DNA of 64,000 bases, from positions 124,001-188,000 of the forward strand of contig CANGYF010000003.1 in NCBI GenBank assembly GCA_947458265.1, read 5' to 3'. Positions 1 to 9,073 of this stretch are shown here, piece by piece. This stretch comes from Betaproteobacteria bacterium. Its GTDB lineage: Bacteria; Pseudomonadota; Gammaproteobacteria; Burkholderiales; CAIKXV01. The notes beneath the pieces were generated by a model. It had not been told where the DNA came from. It did no database searches and was given only the letters and a program-made list of their open reading frames with translations. Every line of letters starts with the position of its first letter. Position 1 is the stretch's first letter. The position numbers and the translations under genes were made by a program.

Positions 1-2160
1 CGGGTGCACTGCCTCTGCGCCGTAGCCGGCCAGCAATGCGAAGTGGTGGGTCTCGCGGGCGGAGCCGGTCTCGACCACCAGGCCGGCGCTGGTGCGCAGG
101 CCCTTGCCGACCAGGTGCTGGTGGATGGCCGAGGTGGCGAGCAGCGCCGGGATCGCGACATTGTCGCGGTCGACCTTGCGGTCGGACACGATCAGGATGT
201 TGTAGCCGGACACCACCGCGTCCTCGGCTTCCGCCGCCAGGCTGGCGAGCCGAGCCTCGATCGCTTCCTTGCCCCAGGCAACCGGGTAGCAGATGTCGAG
301 TTCATACGAGCGGAACTTGTTCTCTGTCGCCTCGGCGATGCCGCGGATCAGGCTCATCTGTTCGAAGTCGAGCACCGGCTGGCTGACTTCGAGACGGATC
401 GGCGGGTTGTTCTCGTCGATGCCCAGCAGGTTGGGCTTGGGGCCGATGAACGACACCAGGCTCATCACCAGCTGCTCGCGGATCGGATCGATCGGCGGGT
501 TGGTCACCTGCGCGAACAGCTGCTTGAAGTAGTGGTACAGCGGCTTCGGACGGTTCGACAGCACGGACAGCGGGGAATCGTTGCCCATCGAGCCAACGGC
601 TTCCTCGCCGACCACGGCCATCGGCTGCATCAGGAACTTCAGGTCTTCCTGAGTGTAACCGAAGGCCTGCTGGCGGTCGAGCAGGGTCTCACGAGGTTCT
701 TCGACCGCGGTGGCGGTGCCTTCCAGGTCGTCGAGCTTGATCCGGATGCGGTCGATCCACTCCCTGTACGGCTTGGCGGAGGACAGCGTGTACTTGAGTT
801 CGGCGTCGTCGATGATGCGGCCGGCCTCGGTGTCGATCAGGAACATCTTTCCGGGCTGCAGGCGCCACTTCTTGACGATCTTGTCTTCCGGGATCGGCAG
901 CACGCCGGTCTCGGAGGCCATCACCACGAGGTCGTCGCTGGTGACGATGTAGCGTGCGGGACGCAGGCCGTTGCGGTCGAGCGTGGCGCCGATCTGCCTG
1001 CCGTCGGTGAAGGCGACCGCGGCCGGGCCGTCCCACGGCTCCATCATCGCGGCGTGGTACTCGTAGAACGCGCGCCGGCTGGCGTCCATCAGCGTATGGC
1101 CTTCCCAGGCTTCCGGGATCAGCATCATCATCGCGTGGGCGAGCGAGTAACCGCCCATCACCAGCAGTTCGAGCGCGTTGTCGAACGAAGCCGAGTCGGA
1201 CTGTCCGTCGTAGATCAGCGGCCAGACCTTCTCGAGGTCTTCGCCGAGCACCGGTGAGCTGATCGCCGCCTGACGGGCGCGGATCCAGTTCACGTTGCCG
1301 CGCAGGGTGTTGATCTCGCCGTTGTGCGCGATCATCCGGAACGGGTGTGCGAGGTCCCACGTCGGGAAGGTGTTGGTCGAAAAGCGCTGATGTGCGAGCG
1401 CCAGGGCCGAGGTGACCCGCGGGTCCTTCAGGTCGACGAAATAGTCGGCCAGGCTCTCGGCGAGCAGCATGCCCTTGTAGACGATGGTGCGCGCCGACAT
1501 CGACGGCACGTAGAACTCCTTGCCGTGCGCGAGTTGCAGCGCCTGGATGGCATGGCCCGACGCCTTGCGGATGATGTACAGCTTGCGCTCGAGCGCATCG
1601 GTGACGGTGACTCCGGCACCGCGGCCGATGAACACCTGTCGGATCATCGGCTCGATCGGCTTGACGCTCTCGCCGAGGAAGGAGCTGTCGACCGGCACGT
1701 CGCGCCAGCCCAGCAGCACCTGGCCCTCGGCCCAGATCGCGCGCTCGATCTCGCGTTCGCAGGCATAGCGGCTGGCCGGTTCGCGCGGCAGGAAACAGAA
1801 CCCGACGCCGTACTCGCCGGGCGCGGGCAGCTCGATACCCTGCTTCGACAGCTCCTCGCGGAAGAAGGCATCCGGGATCTGGATCAGCACGCCGGCGCCG
1901 TCGCTCGCCTTGGGATCGGCGCCGACCGCACCGCGGTGCGTCAGATTCTTCAGGATCAGCAGGCCCTGCTCGACGATCGCGTGGCTCTTCTTGCCCTTGA
2001 TGTGGGCGACGAAGCCGACCCCGCAGGCATCGTGCTCGTTGGCCGGGTCGTACAGGCCCTGGGAGGCCGGGACGCCGGGACGGACCTGAGCATGCGAAGA
2101 TGTATCCGCGTCGGATACGCCCGACCGCGGTGCTTGCGGGATTTGTGAGGAATCACTCAT
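1..2160 (-). CDS. gltB: Glutamate synthase large subunit, N-terminal part (runs off left edge)
   Basis: This is the first 720 residues of the NADPH-dependent glutamate synthase large subunit, which moves the amide nitrogen of glutamine to 2-oxoglutarate. Translation from ATG at 2160 gives a 45-residue leader and then Cys46 in the motif DACGVGFVAHIKG. This matches the N-terminal nucleophile of the glutaminase domain, which GltB exposes by cleaving a propeptide. Downstream segments such as NLTHRGAVGADPKASDGAG and the FCFLPRE region also fit class II glutaminase GltB. The family is about 1,500 residues long, so the FMN and Fe-S regions lie outside the window. It lies downstream of dgt on the same strand behind a 369-bp leader with tandem hairpins, which suggests separate control of this nitrogen gene. 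Identity is secure; the propeptide length depends on the chosen start. Confidence 0.96.
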   Translation of the reverse strand, partial: MSDSSQIPQAPRSGVSDADTSSHAQVRPGVPASQGLYDPANEHDACGVGFVAHIKGKKSHAIVEQGLLILKNLTHRGAVGADPKASDGAGVLIQIPDAFFREELSKQGIELPAPGEYGVGFCFLPREPASRYACEREIERAIWAEGQVLLGWRDVPVDSSFLGESVKPIEPMIRQVFIGRGAGVTVTDALERKLYIIRKASGHAIQALQLAHGKEFYVPSMSARTIVYKGMLLAESLADYFVDLKDPRVTSALALAHQRFSTNTFPTWDLAHPFRMIAHNGEINTLRGNVNWIRARQAAISSPVLGEDLEKVWPLIYDGQSDSASFDNALELLVMGGYSLAHAMMMLIPEAWEGHTLMDASRRAFYEYHAAMMEPWDGPAAVAFTDGRQIGATLDRNGLRPARYIVTSDDLVVMASETGVLPIPEDKIVKKWRLQPGKMFLIDTEAGRIIDDAELKYTLSSAKPYREWIDRIRIKLDDLEGTATAVEEPRETLLDRQQAFGYTQEDLKFLMQPMAVVGEEAVGSMGNDSPLSVLSNRPKPLYHYFKQLFAQVTNPPIDPIREQLVMSLVSFIGPKPNLLGIDENNPPIRLEVSQPVLDFEQMSLIRGIAEATENKFRSYELDICYPVAWGKEAIEARLASLAAEAEDAVVSGYNILIVSDRKVDRDNVAIPALLATSAIHQHLVGKGLRTSAGLVVETGSARETHHFALLAGYGAEAVHP

Positions 2161-2234
2161 GACCGACCTCGGTGCAGGAAGGTGACGCATCCCCGGTGCG
2201 GCGAGTGCCGTCCTGCGGGTACGTCCAGAGGCGA

Positions 2235-2261
2235 CGAAAGCCGCGGCGGGCGCGGCTTTCG
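2235..2261 (-). terminator. 11-bp perfect hairpin in gltB leader
   Basis: The stem CGAAAGCCGCG pairs perfectly with CGCGGCTTTCG around a 5-nt loop. No long T-tract follows on either strand. The TTTC near the end of the stem gives a weak terminator look. It sits between the 41-bp repeats and the gltB start, so it could end dgt-operon transcripts or act as an attenuator in the gltB leader. Confidence 0.5.
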
Positions 2262-2268
2262 GAGGGTC

Positions 2269-2386
2269 CACCCGGACACCGCGTCGTTGACGCGGGCGTC
2301 CGGACAGTCAACCCGGACACCGCGTCGTTGATGCGGGCGTCCGGACAGTCAACCCGGACACCGCGTCGTTGACGCGGGCGTCCAGA
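2269..2386. repeat. Three tandem 41-bp hairpin repeats
   Basis: Three direct copies (the last truncated) occur with an exact 41-bp period, starting near 2270, 2311 and 2352. The core reads ACCCGGACACCGCGTCGTTG and continues ACGCGGGCGTCCGG. Within each copy CGCGTC and GACGCG (GATGCG in the middle copy) form a stem with a GTT loop. Flanking CCGGAC and GTCCGG can extend it, so each unit can fold into a long hairpin. Copies 2 and 1 are nearly identical, which points to recent duplication. Confidence 0.9.
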
Positions 2387-2529
2387 TGAAGAAACCGGGT
2401 GTGCGACGCAACCACTGGGCGCGTGCGGGTTCACTCGGTCGAACGTATAAGTGTAACCGCGCGGCCGCGTTGCAGCAATGAACGCGTGGACTGTACGACC
2501 ACGGACCGTTCGGTCGCGCCTTCCGCCGG

Positions 2530-3699
2530 TCAGTGTTCGTCGACGCTGAACAGGCGACGGTGCTCCCGGATCGCGTAGCGGTCGGTCATTCCGGCGATGT
2601 AGTCGGCGATCGCCCTCGGCGCGTCGACGCCGGCGCGGGCCTGGTCCTGAGGTGGCAGCAGCCGGTGGTCGCCGAGGAAGGCCGAGAACAACTCGGACAG
2701 GATGCGCTGCGACTTGCCGCTCATCCGCACCACCCGGTAGTGACGGTACAGGGCGTGGCGCAGGAACTGCTTCAGTTCCACCTGTTCAGCGGCTACCGCG
2801 CGGCTGAAGCCGATCATGGGCGGCGACATGCGCACCGCGTCGATCGATGCCGGAGCATGTCCGGCGATCAGTCGACGGCTCTCGTTGGTCAGGTCAATGA
2901 CGAGTGTATTGATCATCCGCCGGATCGTTTCGTGGATCAGCCGGCGTCCAGCCAGTCCGGGATAGCGTGCGCGCACCTCGGCAATATGCCGGGCGAAGAT
3001 GCCCACCTGCTCGAGCTGTTCGAGGGTGATCAGACCGGAGCGCAGGCCGTCGTCGACGTCGTGGTTGTTATAGGCAAGTTCGTCGGCCACGTTCGCGAGC
3101 TGGGCCTCCAGGGACGGCTGCTCGCCGCGCAGGAAACGCTCGCCGATCGGTCCGAGCCGCTCGGCATTACGCCGCGAGCAGTGCTTCAGGATGCCTTCGC
3201 GCGTCTCGAAGGTCAGGTTCAGGCCGTCGAAATCCGCGTAGCGCTCCTCCAGCAGGTCGACCACCCGCAGCGACTGCAGATTGTGCTCGAAGCCGCCGTG
3301 CTCGGCCATGCAGGCATTGAGCGCGTCCTGGCCCGCATGGCCGAACGGCGTGTGCCCGAGGTCATGGGCGAGCGAGATCGCCTCGGTCAGCGCCTCGTTC
3401 AGTCCGAGGTTGCGGGCGATCGAGCGCGCGATCTGGGCCACCTCCAGGCTGTGCGTGAGGCGGGTGCGGAACAGATCGCCCTCGTGGTTCACGAAGACCT
3501 GGGTCTTGTACTCGAGGCGGCGAAACGCGGTCGAATGGATGATCCGGTCGCGGTCGCGCTGGAACTCGTCGCGCCCGGTCGGGGGCGGTTCGGCATGCAC
3601 CCTGCCGCGCGAACGGCTGCTGCAGGCGGCGTAGGGTGCAAGTCCGGGCGCATCCCCGGCAAGCGCGTGCTGCACGGGGGCGCCGGTGGTCTCAGTCAT
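2530..3699 (-). CDS. dgt: dGTPase-like deoxynucleotide triphosphohydrolase
   Basis: The 389-residue protein belongs to the HD-superfamily dNTP triphosphohydrolases, which split dGTP or other dNTPs into the nucleoside and tripolyphosphate. The signature is clear: [20 protein letters not shown] near residues 50-70, the first metal-binding His in [10 protein letters not shown] (His83), and the HD pair in [11 protein letters not shown] (His112-Asp113). Length fits the short Dgt-like class rather than the 505-residue E. coli enzyme, so substrate preference is uncertain. It overlaps the start of aroB by 8 bp and is the last gene of the minus-strand run before gltB. In this lineage it commonly follows aroB. 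Confidence 0.93.
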   Translation of the reverse strand: MTETTGAPVQHALAGDAPGLAPYAACSSRSRGRVHAEPPPTGRDEFQRDRDRIIHSTAFRRLEYKTQVFVNHEGDLFRTRLTHSLEVAQIARSIARNLGLNEALTEAISLAHDLGHTPFGHAGQDALNACMAEHGGFEHNLQSLRVVDLLEERYADFDGLNLTFETREGILKHCSRRNAERLGPIGERFLRGEQPSLEAQLANVADELAYNNHDVDDGLRSGLITLEQLEQVGIFARHIAEVRARYPGLAGRRLIHETIRRMINTLVIDLTNESRRLIAGHAPASIDAVRMSPPMIGFSRAVAAEQVELKQFLRHALYRHYRVVRMSGKSQRILSELFSAFLGDHRLLPPQDQARAGVDAPRAIADYIAGMTDRYAIREHRRLFSVDEH

Positions 3700-4849
3700 G
3701 GCCGGCGACCCCGGCGAGCGTCGCCTCGAGCGCTGCCGGATCGTAGTCGCCGGTGGTCACCGCCCGCCCCATCCCCTGCAGCAGCACCAGCCGGATGCGC
3801 CCGCCGCGCACCTTCTTGTCGTGTCCCATCAGGTCGAGCCAGCGCGCGGCCGGCATCGGTGGCGCCTCGACCGGCAGCCGGGCCAGCGAGAACAGCCGGC
3901 GGACGCGCCCGACATCGGACTCGGACAGCCAGCCGAGCCGCGCGGACATCTCCGCCGCCAGCACGGTGCCCGCCGCCACCGCTTCGCCGTGCAGCCATTC
4001 GCCATACCCGACGCCGGTCTCGATCGCATGGCCGAAGGTATGGCCGAGGTTCAGCGTCTCGCGCAGGCCGGCTTCGCGCTCGTCGGCGGCGACCACTTCG
4101 GCCTTGTGTTCGCACGAGCGGCGTACCGCGTAGGCGAGCGCGGCCGGGTCGCGTGCGAGCAGCCGCGGCAGGTTCGGCTCCAGCCAGTCGAGGAAGGCGG
4201 TGTCGCGGATCAGCCCGTACTTGATCACCTCGGCCAGTCCGGCGGACAGTTCGCGGTCGGGCAGGGTGTCGAGCAGGGCGATGTCGGCCAGCACCAGCCC
4301 CGGCTGGTGGAACGCGCCGATCATGTTCTTGCCCTGCGGATGGTTGATCGCGGTCTTGCCGCCGACCGACGAGTCGACCTGGGCCAGCAGGGTGGTCGGT
4401 ATCTGAACGAACGGGACGCCGCGCTGCCAGGTGGCCGCTGCGAAACCGGCCATGTCGCCGATCACGCCGCCGCCAAGCGCGATCACCGGCGTGCGGCGGT
4501 CACAACGGTGCTCGATCAGGTGGTCGAACACGGTGTTCAGCACCTGCCAGTTCTTGTGCTGCTCGCCGTCGGGCAGCACCACGGGCACCGCTTCGATGCC
4601 GGCGGCCGCGAGCGCCGCGGTGACCGGGGCGAGGTAGAGCGCGCCTACCACTTCGCTGGTGACGAGGGCGGCCCGGCCCGGCTTCAGGTGGGCTGCGATC
4701 AGGCCGGCGTCGGTCGATACGCCGCGGCCGATGATGATCGGATAGCTGCGGTCGTCGAGGGATACTGCGACGGTCTCGATGGGGCCGCTGGTCCCGGATT
4801 GCTGGGTCGGTGCCGGGGCTGCACCAGTGTTGGCAGGCTGGACGGTCAT
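3692..4849 (-). CDS. aroB: 3-dehydroquinate synthase
   Basis: This enzyme catalyses the second shikimate-pathway step, turning DAHP into 3-dehydroquinate with NAD and a divalent metal. The 385-residue product carries the family core [16 protein letters not shown], the stretch [19 protein letters not shown] and the metal-binding [12 protein letters not shown]. It has about 25 extra N-terminal residues rich in Ala, Pro and Gly compared with the usual length near 360, so an internal start cannot be excluded. The ATG overlaps the aroK stop codon as ATGA, and the 3' end overlaps dgt by 8 bp. Translational coupling in aroK-aroB-dgt is therefore likely. Confidence 0.96.
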   Translation of the reverse strand: MTVQPANTGAAPAPTQQSGTSGPIETVAVSLDDRSYPIIIGRGVSTDAGLIAAHLKPGRAALVTSEVVGALYLAPVTAALAAAGIEAVPVVLPDGEQHKNWQVLNTVFDHLIEHRCDRRTPVIALGGGVIGDMAGFAAATWQRGVPFVQIPTTLLAQVDSSVGGKTAINHPQGKNMIGAFHQPGLVLADIALLDTLPDRELSAGLAEVIKYGLIRDTAFLDWLEPNLPRLLARDPAALAYAVRRSCEHKAEVVAADEREAGLRETLNLGHTFGHAIETGVGYGEWLHGEAVAAGTVLAAEMSARLGWLSESDVGRVRRLFSLARLPVEAPPMPAARWLDLMGHDKKVRGGRIRLVLLQGMGRAVTTGDYDPAALEATLAGVAGHD

Positions 4850-5535
4850 CGGTTCTCCGGGACAGGGTCGGGCAGGGGGGCGGTGGCCAGCGCCGGATCG
4901 GGGACGGCCGCCGGATCCTGCCGTTCGGCGAGCCTTTCGATCAGGCGCGCGACCATCGACCGCACGCTTTCGTGCGTGCTCTCGATCGCCACATGCGCAG
5001 TCTCGGCGTACAGCGGCTCGCGGGCGGCGAGCAGTTCGACGATCCGCTGTTGGGGATTGCTGGTGGCGAGCAGCGGTCGGCCGCGGTCGCGCCGCGTGCG
5101 GTGCCAGATCTCGGCCGCGGATGCCTTCAGGTAGATGACCAGCCCGCGCTGGTGCAGCCGCACGCGGCTTTCTTCCGATAGAACCGCACCACCGCCGGTG
5201 GCCAGCACGATGTCGGGCAGCATCGTCAGTTCATCGATCACCTGGCGCTCGCGCTGCCGGAAACCGGCTTCACCCTCGATCTCGAAGATCACGGGGATCG
5301 AGACGCCGCAGCGCGCCTCGATCTCCTGGTCGGCGTCGACGAAGCGTTTGCCCAGCCGCTGTGCAAGCAGCCGCCCGACCGAGGTCTTGCCGGCCCCCAT
5401 CATTCCGACAAGGAACACGCTGCCTTCGATCGTGCACGGCACTGGCGAGCCCGGGTCGCAGGCGTCATCGCCCCCGGGGTCGGGCGCGGGGGGCGCGGCG
5501 TGAGTCGTATCGGTGCAGGGCTCGTTGCCTTCCAT
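4846..5535 (-). CDS. aroK: Shikimate kinase
   Basis: This is the ATP-dependent kinase that phosphorylates shikimate at the 3-hydroxyl. The Walker A motif [11 protein letters not shown] lies at about residues 44-54. DADQEIE with the following substrate-binding region, and ATGGGAVL, are typical of AroK. With the start at 5535 ([10 protein letters not shown]) there is a 35-residue Pro/Asp-rich N-terminal extension before the P-loop domain, and the C-terminus has a Pro/Ala-rich tail. The core is about 170 residues, so both tails are extra. A longer frame opens at 5643 but would overlap the pilQ terminator. The stop overlaps the aroB start by 4 bp. Confidence 0.93.
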   Translation of the reverse strand: MEGNEPCTDTTHAAPPAPDPGGDDACDPGSPVPCTIEGSVFLVGMMGAGKTSVGRLLAQRLGKRFVDADQEIEARCGVSIPVIFEIEGEAGFRQRERQVIDELTMLPDIVLATGGGAVLSEESRVRLHQRGLVIYLKASAAEIWHRTRRDRGRPLLATSNPQQRIVELLAAREPLYAETAHVAIESTHESVRSMVARLIERLAERQDPAAVPDPALATAPLPDPVPENR

Positions 5536-5626
5536 GCCTCGATTGTAGCGCGGGCCGCCGCGCGTCCATTCCGGTTGCCGGGTGCCCGGGGGGCTGTCGA
5601 GGAAGCTGCGGCGCGCCCCATGCGAA

Positions 5627-5649
5627 ACGGGCGTGCAGTGCACGCCCGT
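5627..5649 (-). terminator. Intrinsic terminator after pilQ
   Basis: A perfect 10-bp stem (ACGGGCGTGC with GCACGCCCGT, 3-nt loop) begins 25 bp past the pilQ stop codon. On the minus strand it is followed by a short TTTC. It probably reduces read-through from the pil operon into aroK. Confidence 0.7.
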
Positions 5650-5673
5650 CGGGGTCCAGCAGGCGGCGATCCG

Positions 5674-7851
5674 TTACCGCGAGGACAGCCGGTCGTTCAA
5701 CACGCGCGGGGTGACGAAGATCAGCAACTCGCGCTTGTCGTCCACGATCGAGCGGTCGCGGAACAGGAAACCGACGAACGGGATGTCGCCGAGCACTGGC
5801 ACCTTGTTGACTGCCTGGCGCGAGTCCTGGGTGTAGATTCCGCCGATCACCACCGTGCCGCCGTTCTCGACCAGCACCTGAGTGCTGATCTGGCGGGTGT
5901 TGATCGCCGGGCCGGACTGGGTGTTCTGGCCGACGCTGTCGTTGTTCACGTTCAGCGTCATGATCACGTTGCCGTCGGGGGTGATCTGCGGCCGCACCTT
6001 CAGCGACAGCGTCGCCTTCTTGAACGAAACCGCGGTCGCACCGCTGGCGGTGGCCTGCTGGAACGGGATCTCCGTGCCCTGCTCGATCGTCGCCTCGATC
6101 TGGTCGGCGGTGATCACGCGCGGGCTGGATACGATGCGTCCGCGGCCCTCGGCCTGCAGTGCCTGTACTTCCAGGTTGAGGAATCGCGACAGGCTGTCGT
6201 TGAACACCACCACCGAGAACGCACCGGGGCGAGCGCCGCCGATGGTCTGTGCCGGCAGGTTCACGCCCAGGCTCTGTGTGAGGGTCGGGATCGGGGTAGC
6301 GATCTGACTGGTCAGGAAGCCGGTCGCTTCCAGGTTGCCGCCCATGGTCAACCGGGTCGAGGAGTTCGGCAGCCCGACGTTGCGGTCGAACACGCCCAGC
6401 CGCGCGCCGAGGTTGCGCGAAAAGGTGTCGGCGGCCTCGACCACGCGTGCCTCGATCATCACCTGGCGCACCGGCACGTCGATCTGGCGTACCAGCCGGC
6501 GCATCTCGTCGAGCTTGCTCGGGGTATCCTGGATGAACAGGGTGTTGGTGCGCGGATCGATCACCGCACTGCCGCGGCGCGACAGCACGCGCTGCTGCGG
6601 GTCGGTGAGGATCTTCTGGAACGCGTCGGCCCGCGCATAGTTGAGCTGGAAGGTCTCGGTGCGAACCTGCTCAAGGTCGGCGAGCTGCTGGCGCGACTCC
6701 GCCTCGAGCTTGTCCCGGGTGGCAAGCTCGTCGCGCGGTGCGATCCACATCACGTTGCCGGTCTTGCGCATGTCCAGGCCCTTGGCCTGGAGGATGATGT
6801 CCATCGCCTGGTCCCAGGGCACGTCCTTGAGGCGCAGCGTGAGGTTGCCGCTGACCGTGTCGCTGGTGATGATGTTCAGGCCGGTGAAGTCGGCGAGCAC
6901 CTGCAGCACTGCCCGCACCTCGACGTTCTGGAAGTTCAGCGACAGCTTGTCGCCGGTGTAGCGGCGCTGGCCGCCGCCGAGGCGGGTCGGATCCTCGATG
7001 ACCGGCTTCACCTCCAGGATGAAGCGGTTGTCCGCCTGGTAGGCCGACTGCTCCCACTGGCCGCGCGGCTGGATCTCGAGCCGGACCATGTCGCCCGACT
7101 GCTGCGCGTTGATGAACTGGACCGGGGTCGAGAAGTCGGTCACGTCGAGCCGGCGCTGCAGGTGCTGCGGCATCTGTGTGCGCTGGAACTCGACGACGAT
7201 GTTACGGCCCTGCTGCCTGACGTCGATGCCGGTGTTGTTGTCGGCCAGGTCGATCACCACGTTGCCGGCGCCCTCGCTGGTGCGGCGGAAGTCGATGTTC
7301 AGGATGCGGTGCTGCCGACCGCCGCTGGTGTCCTCGGCGAAGCGCGTGGGCGCCGGCGCGACGCCCGCCGCTATGCCGCCCGCGCCCTGCAGCGCGACGA
7401 TGATCGTGTTGCCCTCGATACGGGTCTCGTAGGGCACGGTGCGGGTCATGTTCAGAACCAGACGCGTGCGATCGCCGACCTGGACCAGGTTCAGGCTGCG
7501 CAGGTCGCCCTGCCCGACGTCCTGGCTGGCCCTGCCGGTGCCATTGGCCGTGTTCGGGAAGTCGAACGACAGGCGCGACGGATTGGAGATCTGGAACCCG
7601 TTCGGCGCGGCTTGCGGCGCGTCCTTCAGCGTGATGCGTACCAGCACGTTGCCGCCCTGGGCGATCGCTGCGCTGACCGACTGGATGGCATTGCCCGGCT
7701 GTGCCGCGGGCGCGGTCTGCGCGGTCGCGGCGCCGGAGATGACCAGGGCGAGCAGCGAAAGCAGCATCAACCACGCTGCCGACCAGCCGCGCACCGTGCG
7801 GAAATCCACCGGCGCCAGGGCCGCCTCGCGTTGCGAGATCGAGCGATTCAT
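5674..7851 (-). CDS. pilQ: Type IV pilus secretin PilQ
   Basis: PilQ forms the outer-membrane ring through which type IV pili extend and retract. The 725-residue product starts at MNRSISQ, has a hydrophobic signal segment around residues 25-45 ending near ATAQTAP, then AMIN-type domains (SNPSRLSFDFPNTANG; LNIDFRRTSEGAGNVVIDL), a secretin N-domain and a C-terminal secretin domain with VPVLGDIPFVGFLFR close to the end. The ATG at 7851 overlaps the pilP stop as ATGA. An upstream in-frame start at 7905 would lie inside pilP and is less likely. It is the last gene of pilMNOPQ and is followed by a hairpin terminator. Confidence 0.97.
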   Translation of the reverse strand: MNRSISQREAALAPVDFRTVRGWSAAWLMLLSLLALVISGAATAQTAPAAQPGNAIQSVSAAIAQGGNVLVRITLKDAPQAAPNGFQISNPSRLSFDFPNTANGTGRASQDVGQGDLRSLNLVQVGDRTRLVLNMTRTVPYETRIEGNTIIVALQGAGGIAAGVAPAPTRFAEDTSGGRQHRILNIDFRRTSEGAGNVVIDLADNNTGIDVRQQGRNIVVEFQRTQMPQHLQRRLDVTDFSTPVQFINAQQSGDMVRLEIQPRGQWEQSAYQADNRFILEVKPVIEDPTRLGGGQRRYTGDKLSLNFQNVEVRAVLQVLADFTGLNIITSDTVSGNLTLRLKDVPWDQAMDIILQAKGLDMRKTGNVMWIAPRDELATRDKLEAESRQQLADLEQVRTETFQLNYARADAFQKILTDPQQRVLSRRGSAVIDPRTNTLFIQDTPSKLDEMRRLVRQIDVPVRQVMIEARVVEAADTFSRNLGARLGVFDRNVGLPNSSTRLTMGGNLEATGFLTSQIATPIPTLTQSLGVNLPAQTIGGARPGAFSVVVFNDSLSRFLNLEVQALQAEGRGRIVSSPRVITADQIEATIEQGTEIPFQQATASGATAVSFKKATLSLKVRPQITPDGNVIMTLNVNNDSVGQNTQSGPAINTRQISTQVLVENGGTVVIGGIYTQDSRQAVNKVPVLGDIPFVGFLFRDRSIVDDKRELLIFVTPRVLNDRLSSR

Positions 7852-8396
7852 CGTGTTGTCTCCGTGTCGTCTTGCAGGAACAGCGAGGTGATCCGTTCGG
7901 TCCACTCGCCGGCGCCGTCTTGCACGAGTTCCTTGAGCTTCAATCCGGTCTCATCGAGCTCGATGATCAGGCCGAAGTTCTGGCCTATGTAGTTTTTCAG
8001 GCGAACCCGGAACAGGTTGTTGTCCGGCGTGCGGATCAGCGCGAACATGTTCTTGCCCTGCTGCAGCGAACCAACCATCTTCAGGTTGTCGAGCGGGAAT
8101 GCCTCGAGCGGCTCGCGCCTGCGGTTCAGGTCGGGCTGGATCTGGCCCTTGGCCGACTTCGACGGTTCGATCTTGCGCGGGCGGAACGGGTCTTCAAGTT
8201 CCGCCTGGTTGTAGACGAACGGCTCGTACGGATCGACCTTGGGCAGCGGTTCGATGCGTGCGCGCGTGCCGGCAACGCTCTCGGCGTCCGCGACGAACTG
8301 CTTGAGGTCCTGGAACTGCTCGCCGCCGCAGCCGACCATCGCGAGGCCGAGTGCGAGCGGTACCAGCCGACGTGAGATCCTGCGCAGGGCGTTCAT
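7848..8396 (-). CDS. pilP: Type IV pilus assembly lipoprotein PilP
   Basis: PilP is the inner-membrane lipoprotein that connects the PilN-PilO complex to the PilQ secretin. The 182-residue product begins MNALRRISRR, has a short hydrophobic stretch and a lipobox ending at Cys23 (LAMVGCGG), then the conserved YEPFVYNQAELEDPFRPRK region and a C-terminal beta domain containing DNLKMVGSLQQGKNMFALI. The start overlaps the pilO stop by 4 bp and the stop overlaps pilQ by 4 bp, so the three genes look translationally coupled. The length matches the family. Confidence 0.95.
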   Translation of the reverse strand: MNALRRISRRLVPLALGLAMVGCGGEQFQDLKQFVADAESVAGTRARIEPLPKVDPYEPFVYNQAELEDPFRPRKIEPSKSAKGQIQPDLNRRREPLEAFPLDNLKMVGSLQQGKNMFALIRTPDNNLFRVRLKNYIGQNFGLIIELDETGLKLKELVQDGAGEWTERITSLFLQDDTETTR

Positions 8397-9022
8397 TTCT
8401 TCTTCGTGGCGGACTGGGCCGCCTTGCGTTGTTTCGAGAGCTCGTCTTCGTCGAGGTAGCGGAAGGTCTTGGCCACTGCGTCCATCGTCAGCATGCCGTC
8501 GCGGCCGGTCGCCACTGCGATGTCGTTCAGCGTCACGATCCGCGGCAACTGCGAGATGTCGCTCGCGAACGAGCCGAGCTCGTGGTAGCTGCCGGTGACG
8601 CGGATGTTGATCGGCAGTTCGGCATAGAACTCCGAGATCGTCTCCGACGCGGCCGGCTTGAACAGCTCGAACTGCAGGCCGCGGCCGAGGCCGGCCTGGT
8701 TGATGTCGGTCAGCAGGGCATCCATCTCGGAACGGTTGGGCAGTTGGCGCAGCAGCGCGCCGAAAGCCTGCTCGATGTCCTCGAGCTGCTTCTGGTAGGC
8801 GGGCAGGTTGATCGCCTGCCGCTTCTTGTCCATGTAGGTGGTGCGCAGGGTCGACTCGCGCTCGCGCAGCGTGTTGATCTCGGTGAGCTGGTTGCGCCAG
8901 TCGAACCAGTAGCCGAGGAAGACCACCAGCGCCAGAATCAGCAGCAGTGTCACGAACTGCACCGCTATTGGCCATGACCCGATGCTCTTCGGGTCCAGGC
9001 GCCTGAGTTCGTCAAGTGTCAT
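8393..9022 (-). CDS. pilO: Type IV pilus inner-membrane protein PilO
   Basis: PilO dimerises with PilN in the periplasm to form the alignment complex of the pilus machine. The 209-residue product has a short cytoplasmic N-terminus (MTLDELRRLDPKSIGSWP), one transmembrane segment around residues 20-41, a coiled coil containing EINTLRERESTLRTTYMDKK, and a ferredoxin-like C-terminal domain (LPINIRVTGSYHELGSFA). It ends with a lysine-rich tail. It is preceded by pilN with a 51-bp gap and overlaps pilP by 4 bp. Confidence 0.95.
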   Translation of the reverse strand: MTLDELRRLDPKSIGSWPIAVQFVTLLLILALVVFLGYWFDWRNQLTEINTLRERESTLRTTYMDKKRQAINLPAYQKQLEDIEQAFGALLRQLPNRSEMDALLTDINQAGLGRGLQFELFKPAASETISEFYAELPINIRVTGSYHELGSFASDISQLPRIVTLNDIAVATGRDGMLTMDAVAKTFRYLDEDELSKQRKAAQSATKKK

Positions 9023-9073
9023 GGCAGGTGGGCGGGCGTGCGGTTGGTATGCGGACGGATGTCGGGCGGCGCG

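Larger units (their letters stand above)
2161..2529. other. dgt-gltB intergenic region (gltB leader)
   Basis: This 369-bp stretch has no convincing gene. Reading on the minus strand from dgt towards gltB it holds an AT-richer patch near 2440-2460 with TTACAC and TATACG elements that could be part of a gltB promoter, three 41-bp direct repeats (2269-2386), and a perfect 11-bp hairpin (2235-2261). A 93-codon open frame crosses the repeats, but the 41-bp period is not a multiple of three, so the copies are read in different frames and coding is unlikely. Confidence 0.6.

Noticed and set aside
2269-2386. Possible small CRISPR array
   Set aside because: The 41-bp units are contiguous with no unique spacers, and no cas gene is in the window.
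2153-2434. A 93-codon open frame across the 41-bp repeats upstream of gltB
   Set aside because: The repeat period is not a multiple of three, so identical DNA is read in different frames. It also overlaps the gltB start and has no ribosome-binding site.
5500-7992. An 830-codon plus-strand open frame opposite pilQ
   Set aside because: It is the mirror of PilQ, whose domains and operon context are unambiguous.
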